NCBI RefSeq assembly: GCF_026914185.1
Contig: NC_070562.1
Span: 5,146,001 to 5,210,000 of the forward strand
DNA length: 64,000 nt
DNA from: Puccinia triticina
Taxonomy: Eukaryota > Basidiomycota > Pucciniomycetes > Pucciniales > Pucciniaceae
Direction of reading: 5' to 3'
Shown: positions 31,500 through 43,371 of the stretch, piece after piece
Layout of the letters: each line of letters starts with the position of its first letter
Numbering within the stretch: position 1 is the first letter of the stretch
The notes under the pieces: generated by a model
Seen by the model: the letters and a program-made list of their open reading frames with translations, nothing else
Database searches by the model: none
Told to the model about the DNA's origin: nothing
Made by a program: the position numbers and the translations under genes

Positions 31500-32075
31500 A
31501 GGGGGGGGCCTTCCCAGAGGGCTCTTTGTAGGAGAGGTTTAGGAATAATGACTGTGGGATTATGAAAAATTTCTGCAGGCTTGCAGACAAAGGAAGAATT
31601 TTCAATCCCAAAAACAGAAAAACACAGTTGAAAATCAATGACATATGTACAAAGAGACCTGAGTAGACAGTTTTCATGGCAGTACTGATGGGCTCCCTCA
31701 CCTCAGTTCTTGAGGCCAAATCTTCAAAACTGATTGAAGGAATCACTTTTGAAGGTCAAAGGAATCCTGAAGGATATTCCATGGCTCTGAAGATCCATTT
31801 TTAGATTTTATGATAATTTGAAAGATTGAATATCCTGTCTGAGACACAATGTAACAAGTGAGTGGGGACAGGGGTAGGATCTACAGTTATCTGTGGGTTT
31901 GTGATTCCAAGATCCACAAGGCGTGGTGGTTGCAGATCCTTGTTTACATTGCTTCATTCTTTTCTTGTTTTTGAATGATTAGTAGTGTAAAATGAAAGCT
32001 GAGGTCAAGAAGCATCATGTGGCTCTGGGGCAGGTCCACAGGAGCTGAAGCTTAATATTTTCCCTACAGCCATTT
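31500..32075 (+). repeat. dispersed repeat R2, uninterrupted copy
   Basis: Matches, in reverse orientation, 52260-52086 and then 50745-50400. Shared blocks include the complements of CCTTTGTCTGCAAGCC, GATTGAAAATYCTTCC, GATATTCAATCTTGC, GATCTTGGATTCACAAACC and TGTGGACCTGCCCCAGATCC. Here the two blocks are contiguous near 31735-31760; at 50-52 kb about 1.3 kb of gag-like sequence separates them. Confidence 0.75.
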
Positions 32076-32105
32076 GCCATTTCTGTCTCACCCAAATTTT
32101 TGACC

Positions 32106-32240
32106 TTGTGCACAAGTCCCCCCAATGGGACAGGCAGCTTTGTCGCAAGCCACAGCAAGCCCAAGCTTAACTAAGTCTCTCCGAGGAGGCGCAAAGCGCC
32201 TCCAGAGGAGAGGCTTACCTCTAAAGTCACACCATTGGCC
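32106..32240 (-). repeat. short AGGTAAG/GGAGG inverted motif cluster, reverse copy
   Basis: Reverse counterpart of 12106-12240: TTAACTAAGTCTCTCC, GGCGCAAAGCGCC and AGGCTTACCTCTAAAG. Confidence 0.6.
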
Positions 32241-33184
32241 CTACAGACTGGAGAATTTCTAGCAAAAAAACACCTATTTTCTTTTCAAAATGTTTTTAAA
32301 AATGTAGTTTTTAGTTTAAAAAAAGATCTGAGTAGACAGACTTTTAGCCTGCAATCTCAGCTTCTGTCAGCCTTAGAGTCAACTCAGCTGACCTAAAGTC
32401 TGCCTTTTTCTACTTTTTACATATGAATTACTTCATATCTTTTTCATCTCAAGAGATATCTTTGTTTTGACTTCATGTTCTGTTTCCTCATGCAATTTTA
32501 ACCCTAGTTACAACTTATCAATTCCTTGTAACTATACCCCCTCCCTGAGTTATTGAGTTGTGGCGCCCATGCGCAGTTGTGACGTGTCAGCACTACCAGG
32601 CGCGCCAAACCACATGTACATATGTAAATTACATAAGCAAACTGTGAAAATTTTTGTAGTCAGGATCCCCCTTGCCTGAGGCGGATCTACAGACTTCAGC
32701 ACACCAGAACCACACCCCAGATAACCCCAGGATCACTACCAAAGAGATTACCACACTCCCAGTATACCTACCGTCACAGGCGCCTAGGATATTGACAGTA
32801 AGTAACCTCTTTCACTGAACCTTGTTTATCTCAGAGGTACAACTCTGTGTCTGCTTGATCTGCTCTTCTTTGCTGGCCTTTGCCTCATTCTTGATCACAG
32901 GGCTGTCCCTGCTTGACTGCTTTCTTTTTATGTGGTTTTTGTAAGAAACAAACCACATAGGTTTCCCTTTAAAGAACCTTGACTATCCAGAAGGAAGCTA
33001 AAAAAATTGTGGCTGGATTAAACTTGTCTAATCCAGAAGCCCTCCACGTTTCTTTGGTGAGAGGAGGCTGTAGCACTCTCTAGCACAGCTTGGCAGCACT
33101 CTTCTGAAGAGGTAGCATTGCCAGTGGATGTGCATTCCCACCAGAATAACCTTGAATATCTGCTTATCTTGATCTTGCTCAGTT

Positions 33185-33216
<32 letters not shown>

Positions 33217-33379
33217 TCTCTTATATTTGTATTTTCTTTATCCAAAGAAATCCAAATATTCCCCCCTTCTTTCTTGTGTCCTGCTGTCACTATAGAGACT
33301 CAGGCTCACAGCTTCCATTTCACCATTTTTTACCCAACTGGCCCCCATGATTACTAGCCCACTCCTCCTGCCCTGAAGT
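32241..33379. other. no recognised gene; CT microsatellite at about 33187-33222
   Basis: AT-rich. A short CT/CTTT microsatellite lies at 33187-33222. A TGTGGCGCCCATGCGCAG stretch at 32560 resembles the start of the gypsy LTR (GTGGCGCCCATGGCGCAG) and may be an old related LTR fragment, but the similarity is short. Confidence 0.35.
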
Positions 33380-33690
33380 GGTTCTGGAGTGGTGATCCAG
33401 CCGTTTTTGGGCTCAAAATTTGGAATTCCCTGAGCCCGCGCGGTCTCAAAGGGGGAGATTGGTCACATAAATCTGCCACATAAAAAAATTTACAGGACAT
33501 TTCTTGCCAGGGGGGATGGATATGGGGGAGTTTGAAGTGGGCAAAAATAAGCTAAGAAGCTTGCCATTCCAATGGTGCAAAGGGCGCGGGATGAATCAAG
33601 AGGAAACAGGGAGGTATTGGGGAAAATGTAGGAGAGTGATACAGCAAAAGCAAAACAGCTTGCGGTCTGGCAGGCCCAATTGTGGAATCT
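33380..33690 (-). repeat. dispersed repeat R1, inverted copy C
   Basis: Reverse complement of the block at 11585-11910, including GCTCAAAATTTGGAATTCCCTG, the complement of the CTGGCAAGAA block, and AATAAGCTAAGAAGC. Confidence 0.75.
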
Positions 33691-34374
33691 CAGCCACTGC
33701 CCTTCAAGCCTGTATAGGTCCTGTATGTCAAGCTGCATACAGGAATATCATTGGAAGAAAAATGCTATTTCCTTCATTATTGCCATTGGGGTATTGAGGG
33801 TTGCACCATTGGAATCCTGGTGCAATTATACCCCCATTGGCCACTTCGCCAGGGCTAACTGTCCCACCCAACAGTTGGACCAACACACAACGCAAGCTCA
33901 ACCAGTCGCCTGGAGGCGATGTGACATCCTGTACATGGAGCTGTACAGGTGTGTGGCTGAAATGCAGCAGGCAATTCTCAGCCTCCCGCACCTGCAAGCT
34001 TTTTCGCTTTTGCTGTACCTTCCCTGCCATTTGTCTCAATCCTGTAGGGCGAGACATGCAACTTTAGAGGCAAGTCCCTCCTTTGGAGGTTGCTACGCTC
34101 CCCCAAGGAGGGTACACTTGTGTTAAGTTTGCAGCAAGCCTCCCACCAGGGGGGGGGGGGGGGGGGGGGGGCTTGTGTTAAGTTAGTCCTGTAAGGGTTA
34201 CACACCTGAGGCTGAAATTCAGCCATCTATGTAGACACTGTGTTCATCATGTACACAGGCCTCAGGCTTTTCAAGACACAACACTCAAAAATGTAAGCCA
34301 TGTTATATATGTTTATGGAGATAGAGATTTATAAGATAGAAAAGACAACAACCAATTTTCATGCATTTATTTTT
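33691..34374. other. no recognised gene; GGAGGGA motif cluster and poly-G
   Basis: Includes AGAGGCAAGTCCCTCCTTTGGAGG with CTCCCCCAAGGAGG (34060-34110), related to 9405-9510, and a G run of about 22 (34149-34170). Confidence 0.45.
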
Positions 34375-35687
34375 ACGGGTTTACTTCGCGCACGGAGGGA
34401 AACTCGTTGCGCACGGGAATTTCCGTTGACTCGACGTCACGTGACGTCGGGCCCCCCTCCGTGCGCGCCACCAGCTCCCCTCAAAAAACTATCCGCACAC
34501 GGGGGTGCCGTGCGGTGACAGGTGGCCGGGGTGAAGCACTCCGGCCATCCGGAGGAAACAATCCCCTCGATGACCGGCACAGACCGGTCATCGAGAGGGT
34601 ATATCACATCTCTCTCGATGACCGGCATTCCGGTCATCGAGAGGACAAATCCCCCTCGATGACCGGTACAGACCGGTCATCGGGAGGCTACATCCCTCTC
34701 GATGACCGGCATAGACCGGTCATCGGGAGGCTACATCCCTCTCGATGACCGGCATAGACCGGTCATCGAGAGGCTACATCCCTCTCGATGACCGGAGTAG
34801 ACCGGTCACCGAGAGGATACACCTCTCTCGATGACCGGCATTCCGGTCATCGAGAGGACAAATCCCCCTCGATGACCGGTACAGACCGGTCATCGGGAGG
34901 CTACATCCCTCTCGATGACCGGAATGCCGGTCATTGAGAGAGATGTGTTCTCTCGATGACCGGAATGCCGGTCATTGAGAGAGATGTGTTCTCTCGATGA
35001 CCGGAATGCCGGTCATTGAGAGAGGTGTATCCTCTCGGTGACCGGTCTACTCCGGTCATCGAGAGGGATGTAGCCTCTCGATGACCGGTCTATGCCGGTC
35101 ATCGAGAGGGATGTAGCCTCCCGATGACCGGTCTATGCCGGTCATCGAGAGGGATGTAGCCTCCCGATGACCGGTCTATGCCGGTCATCGAGAGGGATGT
35201 AGCCTCCCGATGACCGGTCTGTACCGGTCATCGAGAGGGATGTAGCCTCCCGATGACCGGTCTGTACCGGTCATCGAGAGGGATGCAGCCTCCCGATGAC
35301 CGGTCTGTACCGGTCATCGAGAGGGATGTAGCCTCCCGATGAGCGGTCTATGCCGGTCATCGAGAGGGATGTAGCCTCCCGATGACCGGTCTGTACCGGT
35401 CATCGAGGGGGATTTGTCCTCTCGATGACCGGAATGCCGGTCATCGAGAGAGATGTGATATACCCTCTCGATGACCGGTCTGTGCCGGTCATCGAGGGGA
35501 TTGTTTCCTCCGGATGGCCGGAGTGCTTCACCCCGGCCACCTGTCACCGCACGGCACCCCCGTGTGCGGATAGTTTTTTGAGGGGAGCTGGTGGCGCGCA
35601 CGGAGGGGGGCCCGACGTCACGTGACGTCGAGTCAACGGAAATTCCCGTGCGCAACGAGTTTCCCTCCGTGCGCGAAGTAAACCCGT
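34375..35687. mobile_element. 1.3-kb foldback element with GACCGGTCATC array
   Basis: Both ends read ACGGGTTTACTTCGCGCAC and stay nearly identical, inverted, for at least 350 bp. A perfect 7-bp duplication TATTTTT flanks it (34368-34374, 35688-35694). Each arm has a GC-rich terminal section with an 18-bp palindrome CGACGTCACGTGACGTCG (34432-34449, 35613-35630), then an array of CTCTCGATGACCGG...CCGGTCATCGAGAG units about 45 bp apart that fills the centre (about 34555-35505). No coding: long frames here only translate the repeat. Near-identity of the arms implies recent origin or gene conversion. Confidence 0.93.
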
Positions 35688-36258
35688 TATTTTTAATCAT
35701 TAGTATATATTGTGAAACAACCAACCCTCTCAGATCACCAACCATTACTAAGCCAAAAAAGAGGGGGGGGGGGGGGGGGGGGGGCAAGGAAGACACAGAA
35801 ACAGAGGAGGCCCAATTCCAATGGGGGGTGTGTGGACATGTGTGTGTATGTTTGTTTGGGTTGTGTATTACTTGGGAGAAAAGGACAAGCAGAGAGGGAG
35901 GGGAGAGGGGACAAGCAAACACGGAGGAATGTGGATAGATATATCAGTCAATTTCAGCCAAATTCAGTTAAAGAAAACTCTTCTTTTTTCTTTTCTGTTA
36001 TCGATTTTCTTTGTTCTTCCTTCGTCTTCTATCTCAATTTAATTGTAATTTAAAGAAAGAGATGAATAGCGTCTTGATCAAAGACGAAAACGTAAAGAGT
36101 GTTTTTTTCTTGTTTCTTGGTTCTTTTCCTGATGTTTTTGGTTGTTGGTCATGTGGCAAAGAAAAAGATGACGAGAAGGAGAGGAGAGGGGCAGTTGAGT
36201 GGAGTAGAGTGGAGGGAGTGAGGTGGGATGGAAAGGTCTTTGAAAGACGAAGAAAGAT
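35688..36258. other. 3' flank of the Nab2-like gene; poly-G run
   Basis: A G run of about 23 (35762-35784), then GT- and purine-rich sequence. The likely 3' untranslated region of the minus-strand Nab2-like gene lies at its right end. Plus-strand frames here are antisense shadows. Confidence 0.4.
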
Positions 36259-38940
36259 TCAGGCGGGAATGGGGGTGGAAGGGTTAGGTTGGATGACGGA
36301 AGAAGGCGCAACAGCGTTTGTGGGGTTAGCCGATCCGCCGACCGTATCATCAGAGGGGACAATGGCAGGTGGGAGGTCGCTAGGCTTAGGGCTGGAAGCG
36401 GCGCCATTCGCCAGCTTCTCGTCGCCTTGTTCTCCGGGGGCAGTGTCGGGTTGATGATGGGCGGCGGTGCCATTGGTAGGGGCGTCGACGACGGGCGCGC
36501 TGAACTTTTTCGACGGACTCAACTTCTCCGTGCTCGCTAATCCGGTCACTGTTGGTGGCTCGGCGGCCCCAGCGGGCTTCGCGGAGGAATGGTTGTTGAT
36601 GAACGACTTGGAGATGTTTTTCGACGGGCCCCGATGCGAGGATGGATGTTGGTAGAAGCAGTCGGCTAAGAAGGGCAAGACAAGACATTAGTGGCTGCGC
36701 TTCTTACTTCATCTACACAACAGAAGAGGAGAGGAGAGGAGAGAAACGTACGACGAGTGCATTGGAGACCGAACTTGCAGGGCACACTGGCTGGGATAAA
36801 CGCGTTCTTCATGCCAGAGCTTTCGTCTCCGGCTGAGCGATCGAGGCCGCCGTTGACGATCCAAGGGTGGGTGAACACACAGTCTGAGCGAGTGCACTGG
36901 CTGCCGAACCGGCAGGGGATCGACTTTCCGTTGGGCGTCCCGGCTTGGCCCCTGCCGCCCGGGCCCATCGACAGGCCTGATTGGGCGCCCGGCTTGGAAG
37001 ACATTGAGCCGGGTTTGATCGACGACTTCGGGTCCGCTTGTTGGGGCGAGACATGGGCCTTCAAACATTCCTGCATATACACGAATTGAATACGGACAGA
37101 TCAGAGCCCGCAAGTCATGGATAGGGGATGGTCAGAAAGAAAATAGGAAACTGACTGGATCGGTGCATTTGAGTTGCAGTTCGCAGGGAAAGAAGCTCAG
37201 TAACATTGAGCTCTTAGGGTGACCTTTCGGGGAACAGTGGGAGCTAGGGCACCAAGCGTTTTTGCAGGCAAGGTTGTACTTGCATTCTTCGCGGAGCAAG
37301 GGGACTGAGGGCAGAGGAGCCAACGCGGGTTCGGCCTGTTGAGCGGGCAGGCCGACACGGTTCTCGAGCGATTGCTGATGTGGGTGCTGCTGCTGTTGTT
37401 GGTTCTTAGCTTTAGAGTTGGAGTTGGTAGCGGGGGATTGGATAGCCGAGGGGTTACTCTTCTTGGATTGGTTGGTGGGTGAGGGATGCTGGATGAATGG
37501 ATAGGGATTGATGGGGTTGGGGCCCGAGCCTGGGATCTGGAACGGGTGGGATGGTATGTATGGCTGTCCGTTGGCCAGGAAGAGTTGAGGGGTTGGCCCG
37601 TTTGGCGAGTTGTGTGGGTGAAAGTGCTGTTGTGAAAAAGGATGGGAGGGCAAGATTGGGAGGGGGTATGAAGAGGGTGAACCATAGAACATCTGTTGTT
37701 GTGATGGCGCAGTTCCGTTGTTGTGGCCTATATCGTTGGGACGCCGGAAGGAAGGTGGCTAGTACACCAAAAAGAAGATGGCAGAGCAATCAATCGTTTG
37801 TTCGTGAATGATCAGGGGCTAAGGCCGTGACTAACCATTTGCTGGTCGTATCCACGCGGGAAACCAGGGTTCTGGAAGGGGTGGTTTGGGTTGACTGAGA
37901 CGCCTACACGCTCCAAGATACTCTTGGCGGCAGAGTCGGCACCCATTGGGTGTCCAATTGGAAAGTTGCTAGGGGGGCGCTGACTGAGGAAGACGGGAGA
38001 AAAGATATCAGGATTTGTCCGATGTGATAACATGAGGATGAGAGACGGACCCGTTAGGCAGATCGCGCCGATCGGACATCATCCCATTCGACCAATGTTG
38101 GTCTCTCGGGTTTCGGTCTGATGAGCGGGGCCCGTTTGGGAGGGGTCCGGAGGGATAGTCATCCTGTCTGAGTCGACGATGAGGAGGGGTGTCCCTGATG
38201 ATATCATTTGTCCCGGAGCGCTTGATACCGGTGACAGCCTGGTTGAAGACGCCACCGGGTTGGTTGGATCTGGGGTTAGGGTGAGTGATGGGCCTGTTTG
38301 AGTTGGTGGGATGGACGGCTCGTTTGATCGGGCCACCACGGTTGTAGTTCATCTGATGGTCGCGTGAGTCGTTGACGGTCTGGATCTTGTCACCAGCGTC
38401 GTTGTTTGAGTTATTATTATGATTATCATTGCTATTGTTGTTGTTGTCGTTGGCTGTGAACAGTTTATCTTGTGTGTCGGAGGGTGAGAGTGGTGGGTTT
38501 GAGGTGGTTTGAGGCATCCCGTACTGGCGAGCGACTTCCTCAAAGAGCCATGTTGTGAAGGCTGGATCATACATATCTTCGCCGATCAGCTCGGAGAGTT
38601 CTAGATTCATAGGATCGTTAGAAAGAGAGCAGCATATAGGAGATGAGTTCTGAAGGAAGCTGTCGATCGATCGCATGGTCAGGGATGGGAGGATGAGGAG
38701 ACAGACCAGCAGTGATTTGCTCGGGGGTTTTAGCATTGGCCAGCATGACGACAACATACTCGGCCATGACGACATCGTCGGCGGTCGAGTAGGAGTATTC
38801 GGCCAGCTTCCGCTGGACTTCGGCCTGTGGAGGAGCCAGGGCCAGTCAGCAGTGGGCTCAGGAGGGAGAGGGGGGTGTGGCTGGCTGACCTCTAGTTTTT
38901 TTGCAGCCGGAGTCTGCATGACGATTTCGGGTCGAGACAT
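36259..38940 (-). CDS. NAB2: Nab2-like CCCH zinc-finger poly(A)-RNA-binding protein
   Basis: Seven exons: 38940-38890, 38824-38707, 38600-38051, 37983-37836, 37758-37156, 37070-36752, 36665-36259. All phases agree and yield 731 residues. The N-terminus (residues about 15-85, with VQRKLAEY, VVMAEYVVVMLAN and EELIGED-like helices) matches the PWI-like fold of Nab2, which contacts the nuclear pore. A long Asn/Pro/Gln-rich linker follows. Four C-terminal fingers have the Nab2 spacing C-x5-C-x4-C-x3-H: CKYNLACKNAWCPSSH; CELQLKC... completed across an intron; CRFGSQCTRSDCVFTH; CKFGLQC... completed across an intron. Nab2/ZC3H14 proteins bind poly(A) in the nucleus, limit tail length and support mRNA export. 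Yeast Nab2 has seven fingers, so four is few. Two introns start with the weaker donor GTCAGC/GTCAGT. Confidence 0.88.
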
Positions 38941-40569
38941 GCTTGTCTGTTGGCGTTCGTTTGTCCGTTCCGTCGTCGTCTGCGCTGGTTTTCGGTGTGT
39001 GCTGGTTTTGGGGCGAAGGTGAAGGTGAGGTGGTCAAGAGGGAGTGGGCTGGCCTGGGCCTTTTTTTCATCGAGCTTTTTCTGGCTGGGCGCCCTGGAGT
39101 ATGGGGTACAGGGATACAGGAGTACTAAACCACAGACAAAACTCAAAACACCACGAACACAACAAACCCATAATACATCCCAACTCCATCCCTCAGGCTG
39201 GTTCGCGCCGAAAAAAAAATCCCCATAACCTAGCCAACCGCATGGAATCCCTAGGTTGGGGCGTATAGGAATCCAGAAGTGGGGATACCCGACGCCACAT
39301 TGAGCCGAGAAAAAAAGCATTATTTCTCTGCATCTTAAACAATAGCCAAATCCTTTCTCATCTTGCGCCCCTATCATGGCACGAAGTTGTGCCTGTGGAG
39401 GGCCTGAGCCTTGCCGTACATCCGGTTCCGCCTTCTAAGCCGGCTACCTATGAATATGTGTGAGAAAGGCCTAGATCATATGCTCAGCTCAGCCGTGGCC
39501 GCCGCAGGTAAGGAAGAGCCCAGTCTGTCCAGTGCTGATGACCAGGTTCAAGGCCCAATCACAGGAGACAGATCCCGGCCCACTTCCCCACGTGATGGGA
39601 GGTCACCATTGATCAGTCAGTACCCAGGTACTAACTTAACCAAGGCCCTTTGTTTTTTGAGGGGGGAAGCTGTCCCACAGGGACCCTCCCTAATTTTACT
39701 TGACCAGGTCTGATGTACTATCATGGGCTTCAATTATCAAAATTGGCTGCTATTTAAAAAAAATGGAAACTAGGGGAGGGATCAATTGTTGAAATTTTTC
39801 ACATTTGGGCTCAAGACTGCCTTGTGGTGGTGGTCAGTTATAGTGGTCCTAATAAATTAGAGAGAAATAGATTTTGAAAATTTTAATTTTCATGCCCTAT
39901 GGTACTGGTCCTAAGTCCCTCTGTTTTTTTAGGTTGGCGCAATGCAACCAGTGTTTTATGACTTCACCGGCAGGAGGGTGGGAATTTGCTAAGACAGCCC
40001 CAGATACCCCTCAGGTAAAGCATTTATACATACAGACATGCCCACCCCACTTTACACCCTACTACTGGGATCCTCATCCATCTTGGCCCCATAAGCCACC
40101 GCAATTTATGTATGAAAATTATCCAGATCCAATATCATCAAAATCCTCAGTGGTACTGGTGCCCCTATTCACTCTCCTCTTCAGAAAAAATTGGTCACCC
40201 CACGCTACTTAATCCTTTTGAGATGACTGGGCTTGTCTGTTGGCAGATACTATATCACAATGATTTGGTTTCCTTGCATTGACACCGTCAATACATATCT
40301 TCACTTTTTTCCTATGTCCCTTCTCCAGTGGAAACATTCCCCAAGGATATTATGGCCACCCCAAGTATGATAGCCACAAACCATAGCTTCCTAAAAATCT
40401 CTGTCTCTCTTTGAAAATTTATCCCTGTTAGCGGCCCAGCTTTGCTTAAATGCCATCCGAATTCCAAATAACCGGCTCTAGCGGTGACCCATCCAATCCA
40501 TCCCAATTTTAGCTGAGGCCTTCACTTAACACAAGGAATTTCTTCGGAGAGCGTCCAGCTGGGACAGCG
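38941..40569. other. upstream region of the Nab2-like gene; no other gene
   Basis: 38941-39380 probably holds promoter and 5' untranslated sequence. 39640-39690 carries a GGGGGAAGCTGTCCCACAGGGACCCTCC motif like 9430-9470. No supported coding from 39400 to 40570. Confidence 0.4.
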
Positions 40570-41759
40570 GCGGGGGGGAGGGGGGGGGGGGGGTAGGCCT
40601 TGTTAAGCTTGTATGTATTTTAGGAAGAGTTTGCTTGATCTACATAAATATCAACCTCTGTTGAAAAAAATGAGCTCGTAGGAAAGTTTCTTTTTCTGAA
40701 ACGATTTCAATTAGATCTGACTATTTTGATGAAGTTGGTCGCACATAATGCTTTTGAATTGATAGAGTATGTATATGATAACTCAACGAAGTCTCTCCAG
40801 CTTTGGAGGATCCCTTCTGTCGGCGTAACACGACAAGTGTTTTACCACTGTGGGGGGAGAGGCCAGGCTATAGCTCGAATCACTGGAAGTTGTTGAGGTG
40901 CCGCTGAGAGCAGGGAAAGTTTCAAAAATTGACTGGCTTTGTCAAAACACACGGCGGAAGACTCCACGATGAAATCGAGTTTTTATGGCTGTTTTAAGGC
41001 TGCAGATAGGGCCGATGAAGGGGGGGAGGGGTTGCGACACTAGTAATGAACTGAGTCCGGGATTTCGAGAACGACTAATGCTCAGTGACGCTGGATAACT
41101 AGAGTGAGAGTGACAAGTGTCGAGAGATGGGTGGGCAGAAGTGGAGGAGGTCCAGAAGCAATAGCGGCAGAATCCAAAGCTGATAGATAACAGCGATCGG
41201 TAGAGGTAATGTAAGACAAGGATGCCGCTGGGCTGTCGAAGAAAGTGCATCCGAAGTGGCTGAGTTGATGATCTGCACGTTTTCTTGATTCCAGCTGGTG
41301 ACAACGTTATTGATCCAATCAAAATAATTGTTGATGTATGATCTGATTCTTGTAAAATGTTTGGAAGTCGAACTGACGAAGAACGTTTGGCACGAAAGGG
41401 TATCAAGCAGCTTTTATTCTTCCAGCAGTGCCGCTACACCAAGCTGGTTGCCTTCGACCATTGCAAGCATGCTGTGTCCATTTTTTGAGCACGGAAGTCA
41501 AAGTTGTGAACTATCTTAAAAGGTTGATTGATTGAAGATGAGAAGATGGAAGAACACCGAAGGCACTGGCTGTTGAGCTTGCTGCCGATCCGAGACTGAG
41601 AGGCGAAGGGGGTTCGCCGGCGGCTCCGGGGGGCCAGTCCACTGCGGAAAAGTCGCGCGGCTGCACCTTGCTTAACACCAGAAGACAAGCAAGCTGGACA
41701 CGACCACCCTTGGGCAAGACATCAACTTAAACAGAAGCAAGCAGGTCGATTGACTGGAA
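40570..41759. other. upstream region of RFC4; poly-G and a small frame
   Basis: A G-rich run (40571-40592) follows GGCGGGGGGG. A 43-codon plus frame, 41357-41488, starts MFGSRTDEERLARKG and contains two cysteines; I do not recognise it. A minus frame, 41406-40942, is open for 154 codons but Ser-rich and without a domain. Confidence 0.3.
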
Positions 41760-43371
41760 ATGTCCAGGTGAAGTGACTTCTCCGCAATTGAGTTTGTTGC
41801 TCCAACGAGAAACTGATTCGAGATATTCACCGGATTGATAGCTCGAAGATTACCGCAACGACTGCCGATATCCTAAAAGCCAGTGGGGCAGAAGTACCAT
41901 GGTAAGCAAATAGTACATGTCGAAAAATAGGAAAAAGAAGAGTCGAAACTTCCCAGCTAGACATGAATTATTGTGGAGCGGGAAAAGAGGAAGAGAATTA
42001 AATGAACGATGGACGCGATTGTTGAAAGTTTTTCAGGGTTGAGAAGTATCGGCCGATCATCTTGGATGATATCACTGGGAACACGGACACGATCGAACGC
42101 CTTAAAGTGATTGCTCGGGATGGGAATTGTCCTCATATCATCATTTCTGTCAGCATTCTCTCTTTGATAAAATTTATCATCTTGTGATCCTCAACACAAC
42201 CACATCGCTCTAACAGCGGTATCTTCTTTTCTTTTTTTTCCCTTTAGGGTGCACCTGGAATAGGAAAGACGACTAGTATACTTTGTTTGGCTCATGCACT
42301 CCTCGGTGACGCGTACAAAGAGGGTGTCTTAGAACTCAACGCGTCTGATGAAAGGTAAGCAAGCAAAAACAATACCCCCGATGTCTCTTCTATCTAAACA
42401 TGACAAAATCCAAGCATCTTTCTGATCCGGGTGAATTTAGAGGAATCGATGTAGTGAGAAATAAGATTAAGACCTTCGCCAACACCAAGGTAACTCTTCC
42501 AGCCGGTCGACACAAGATCATCATTTTAGATGAGGCGGACTCGATGACAGCCGGAGCTCAACAAGCACTCCGAAGAACGATGGAGATTTACTCGAACACG
42601 ACCCGGTTTGCGCTTGCATGCAACAACAGCAGTAAGATCATCGAGCCCATCCAGAGTCGATGTGCGATCCTGAGATACGGGAAACTGAAGGACCAGGAAG
42701 TGCTCAAACGATTAGTCGAGATCGCCAGTGCCGAAAATGTGAAATACGCAGAAGACGGCTTGGCGGCCTTGATATTCACCTCAGAAGGAGACATGCGTCA
42801 GGCCATCAATAACCTACAATCGACCGTCTCCGGTTTCGGATTCGTCTCCGCCGAGTCCGTCTTCAAAGTCTGTGACCAACCCCATCCAGTGGTCATCCAA
42901 AAACTCTTGTCATCCTGTGAAAAAGGCGACTTGAGTGATGCCCTGGATCAACTTGAGGTGCTGTGGGAACAGGGCTATAGCGCATTAGATATCATCAGTA
43001 CTTTGCTGAAAGTCGTCAAGGGCATGGATCGTATGTCTGAATTCTTAAAACTGGAATTTATAAAGGTAGTTACTTCTTTTTTCCTTCTCAATCCAAATCA
43101 TCTTTTGTATGACTTGAGTGCTGACTTGACGTATCTCAACGTTTATCAAACCAGGAAATAGGCTTCACTCATATGCGCATTCTCGAAGGTGTTAGCACAC
43201 TTGTCCAAGTTGAGTCATTCCCCATATCAACATCTCCTCTCTCTCCCTCTGTCTCAATTGAACATCTTCCTTTAATACCTTGTTGACTAATGAAACATGA
43301 TGGTTTAGTTGGGAGGCTTGTTATCTAGATTATGTAAACTCAAGATAGATCCTAAAAAATTCACAATTTGA
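41760..43371 (+). CDS. RFC4: replication factor C subunit, Rfc4 (yeast) / RFC2 (animal) type
   Basis: Seven exons: 41760-41767, 41842-41901, 42037-42148, 42248-42354, 42441-43065, 43155-43208, 43309-43371. They join in phase to 342 residues, normal for this subunit. The AAA+ ATPase core starts VPWVEKYRP. Walker A is [10 protein letters not shown], Walker [10 protein letters not shown], the SRC motif is IEPIQSRC, and sensor 2 lies in [13 protein letters not shown]. The C-terminal collar helices end [12 protein letters not shown] and [11 protein letters not shown] loads the PCNA clamp at primer-template junctions in the nucleus; GIGKTTS and GIDVVRN point to the Rfc4/RFC2 subunit rather than Rfc2, 3 or 5. 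The first exon is only 8 nt (ATGTCCAG), inferred because it alone supplies an in-phase Met. Introns are 69-135 bp. Confidence 0.92.

Noticed and set aside
32563..32800. Possible solo LTR beginning TGTGGCGCCCATGCGCAG
   Set aside because: No matching right end or target duplication was found; similarity to the gypsy LTR is limited to about 18 bp.
34407..35922. Frames giving DDRHRPVIER-type repeats on both strands
   Set aside because: They are translations of the GATGACCGG array; identical peptides appear from both arms of the palindrome.
36011..36454. Plus-strand 147-codon frame
   Set aside because: It is antisense to the last exon of the Nab2-like gene, whose minus-strand model has consistent splicing and domains.
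40942..41406. 154-codon minus-strand frame upstream of RFC4
   Set aside because: Ser-rich without motif, no splice support, and overlapping the probable RFC4 promoter.
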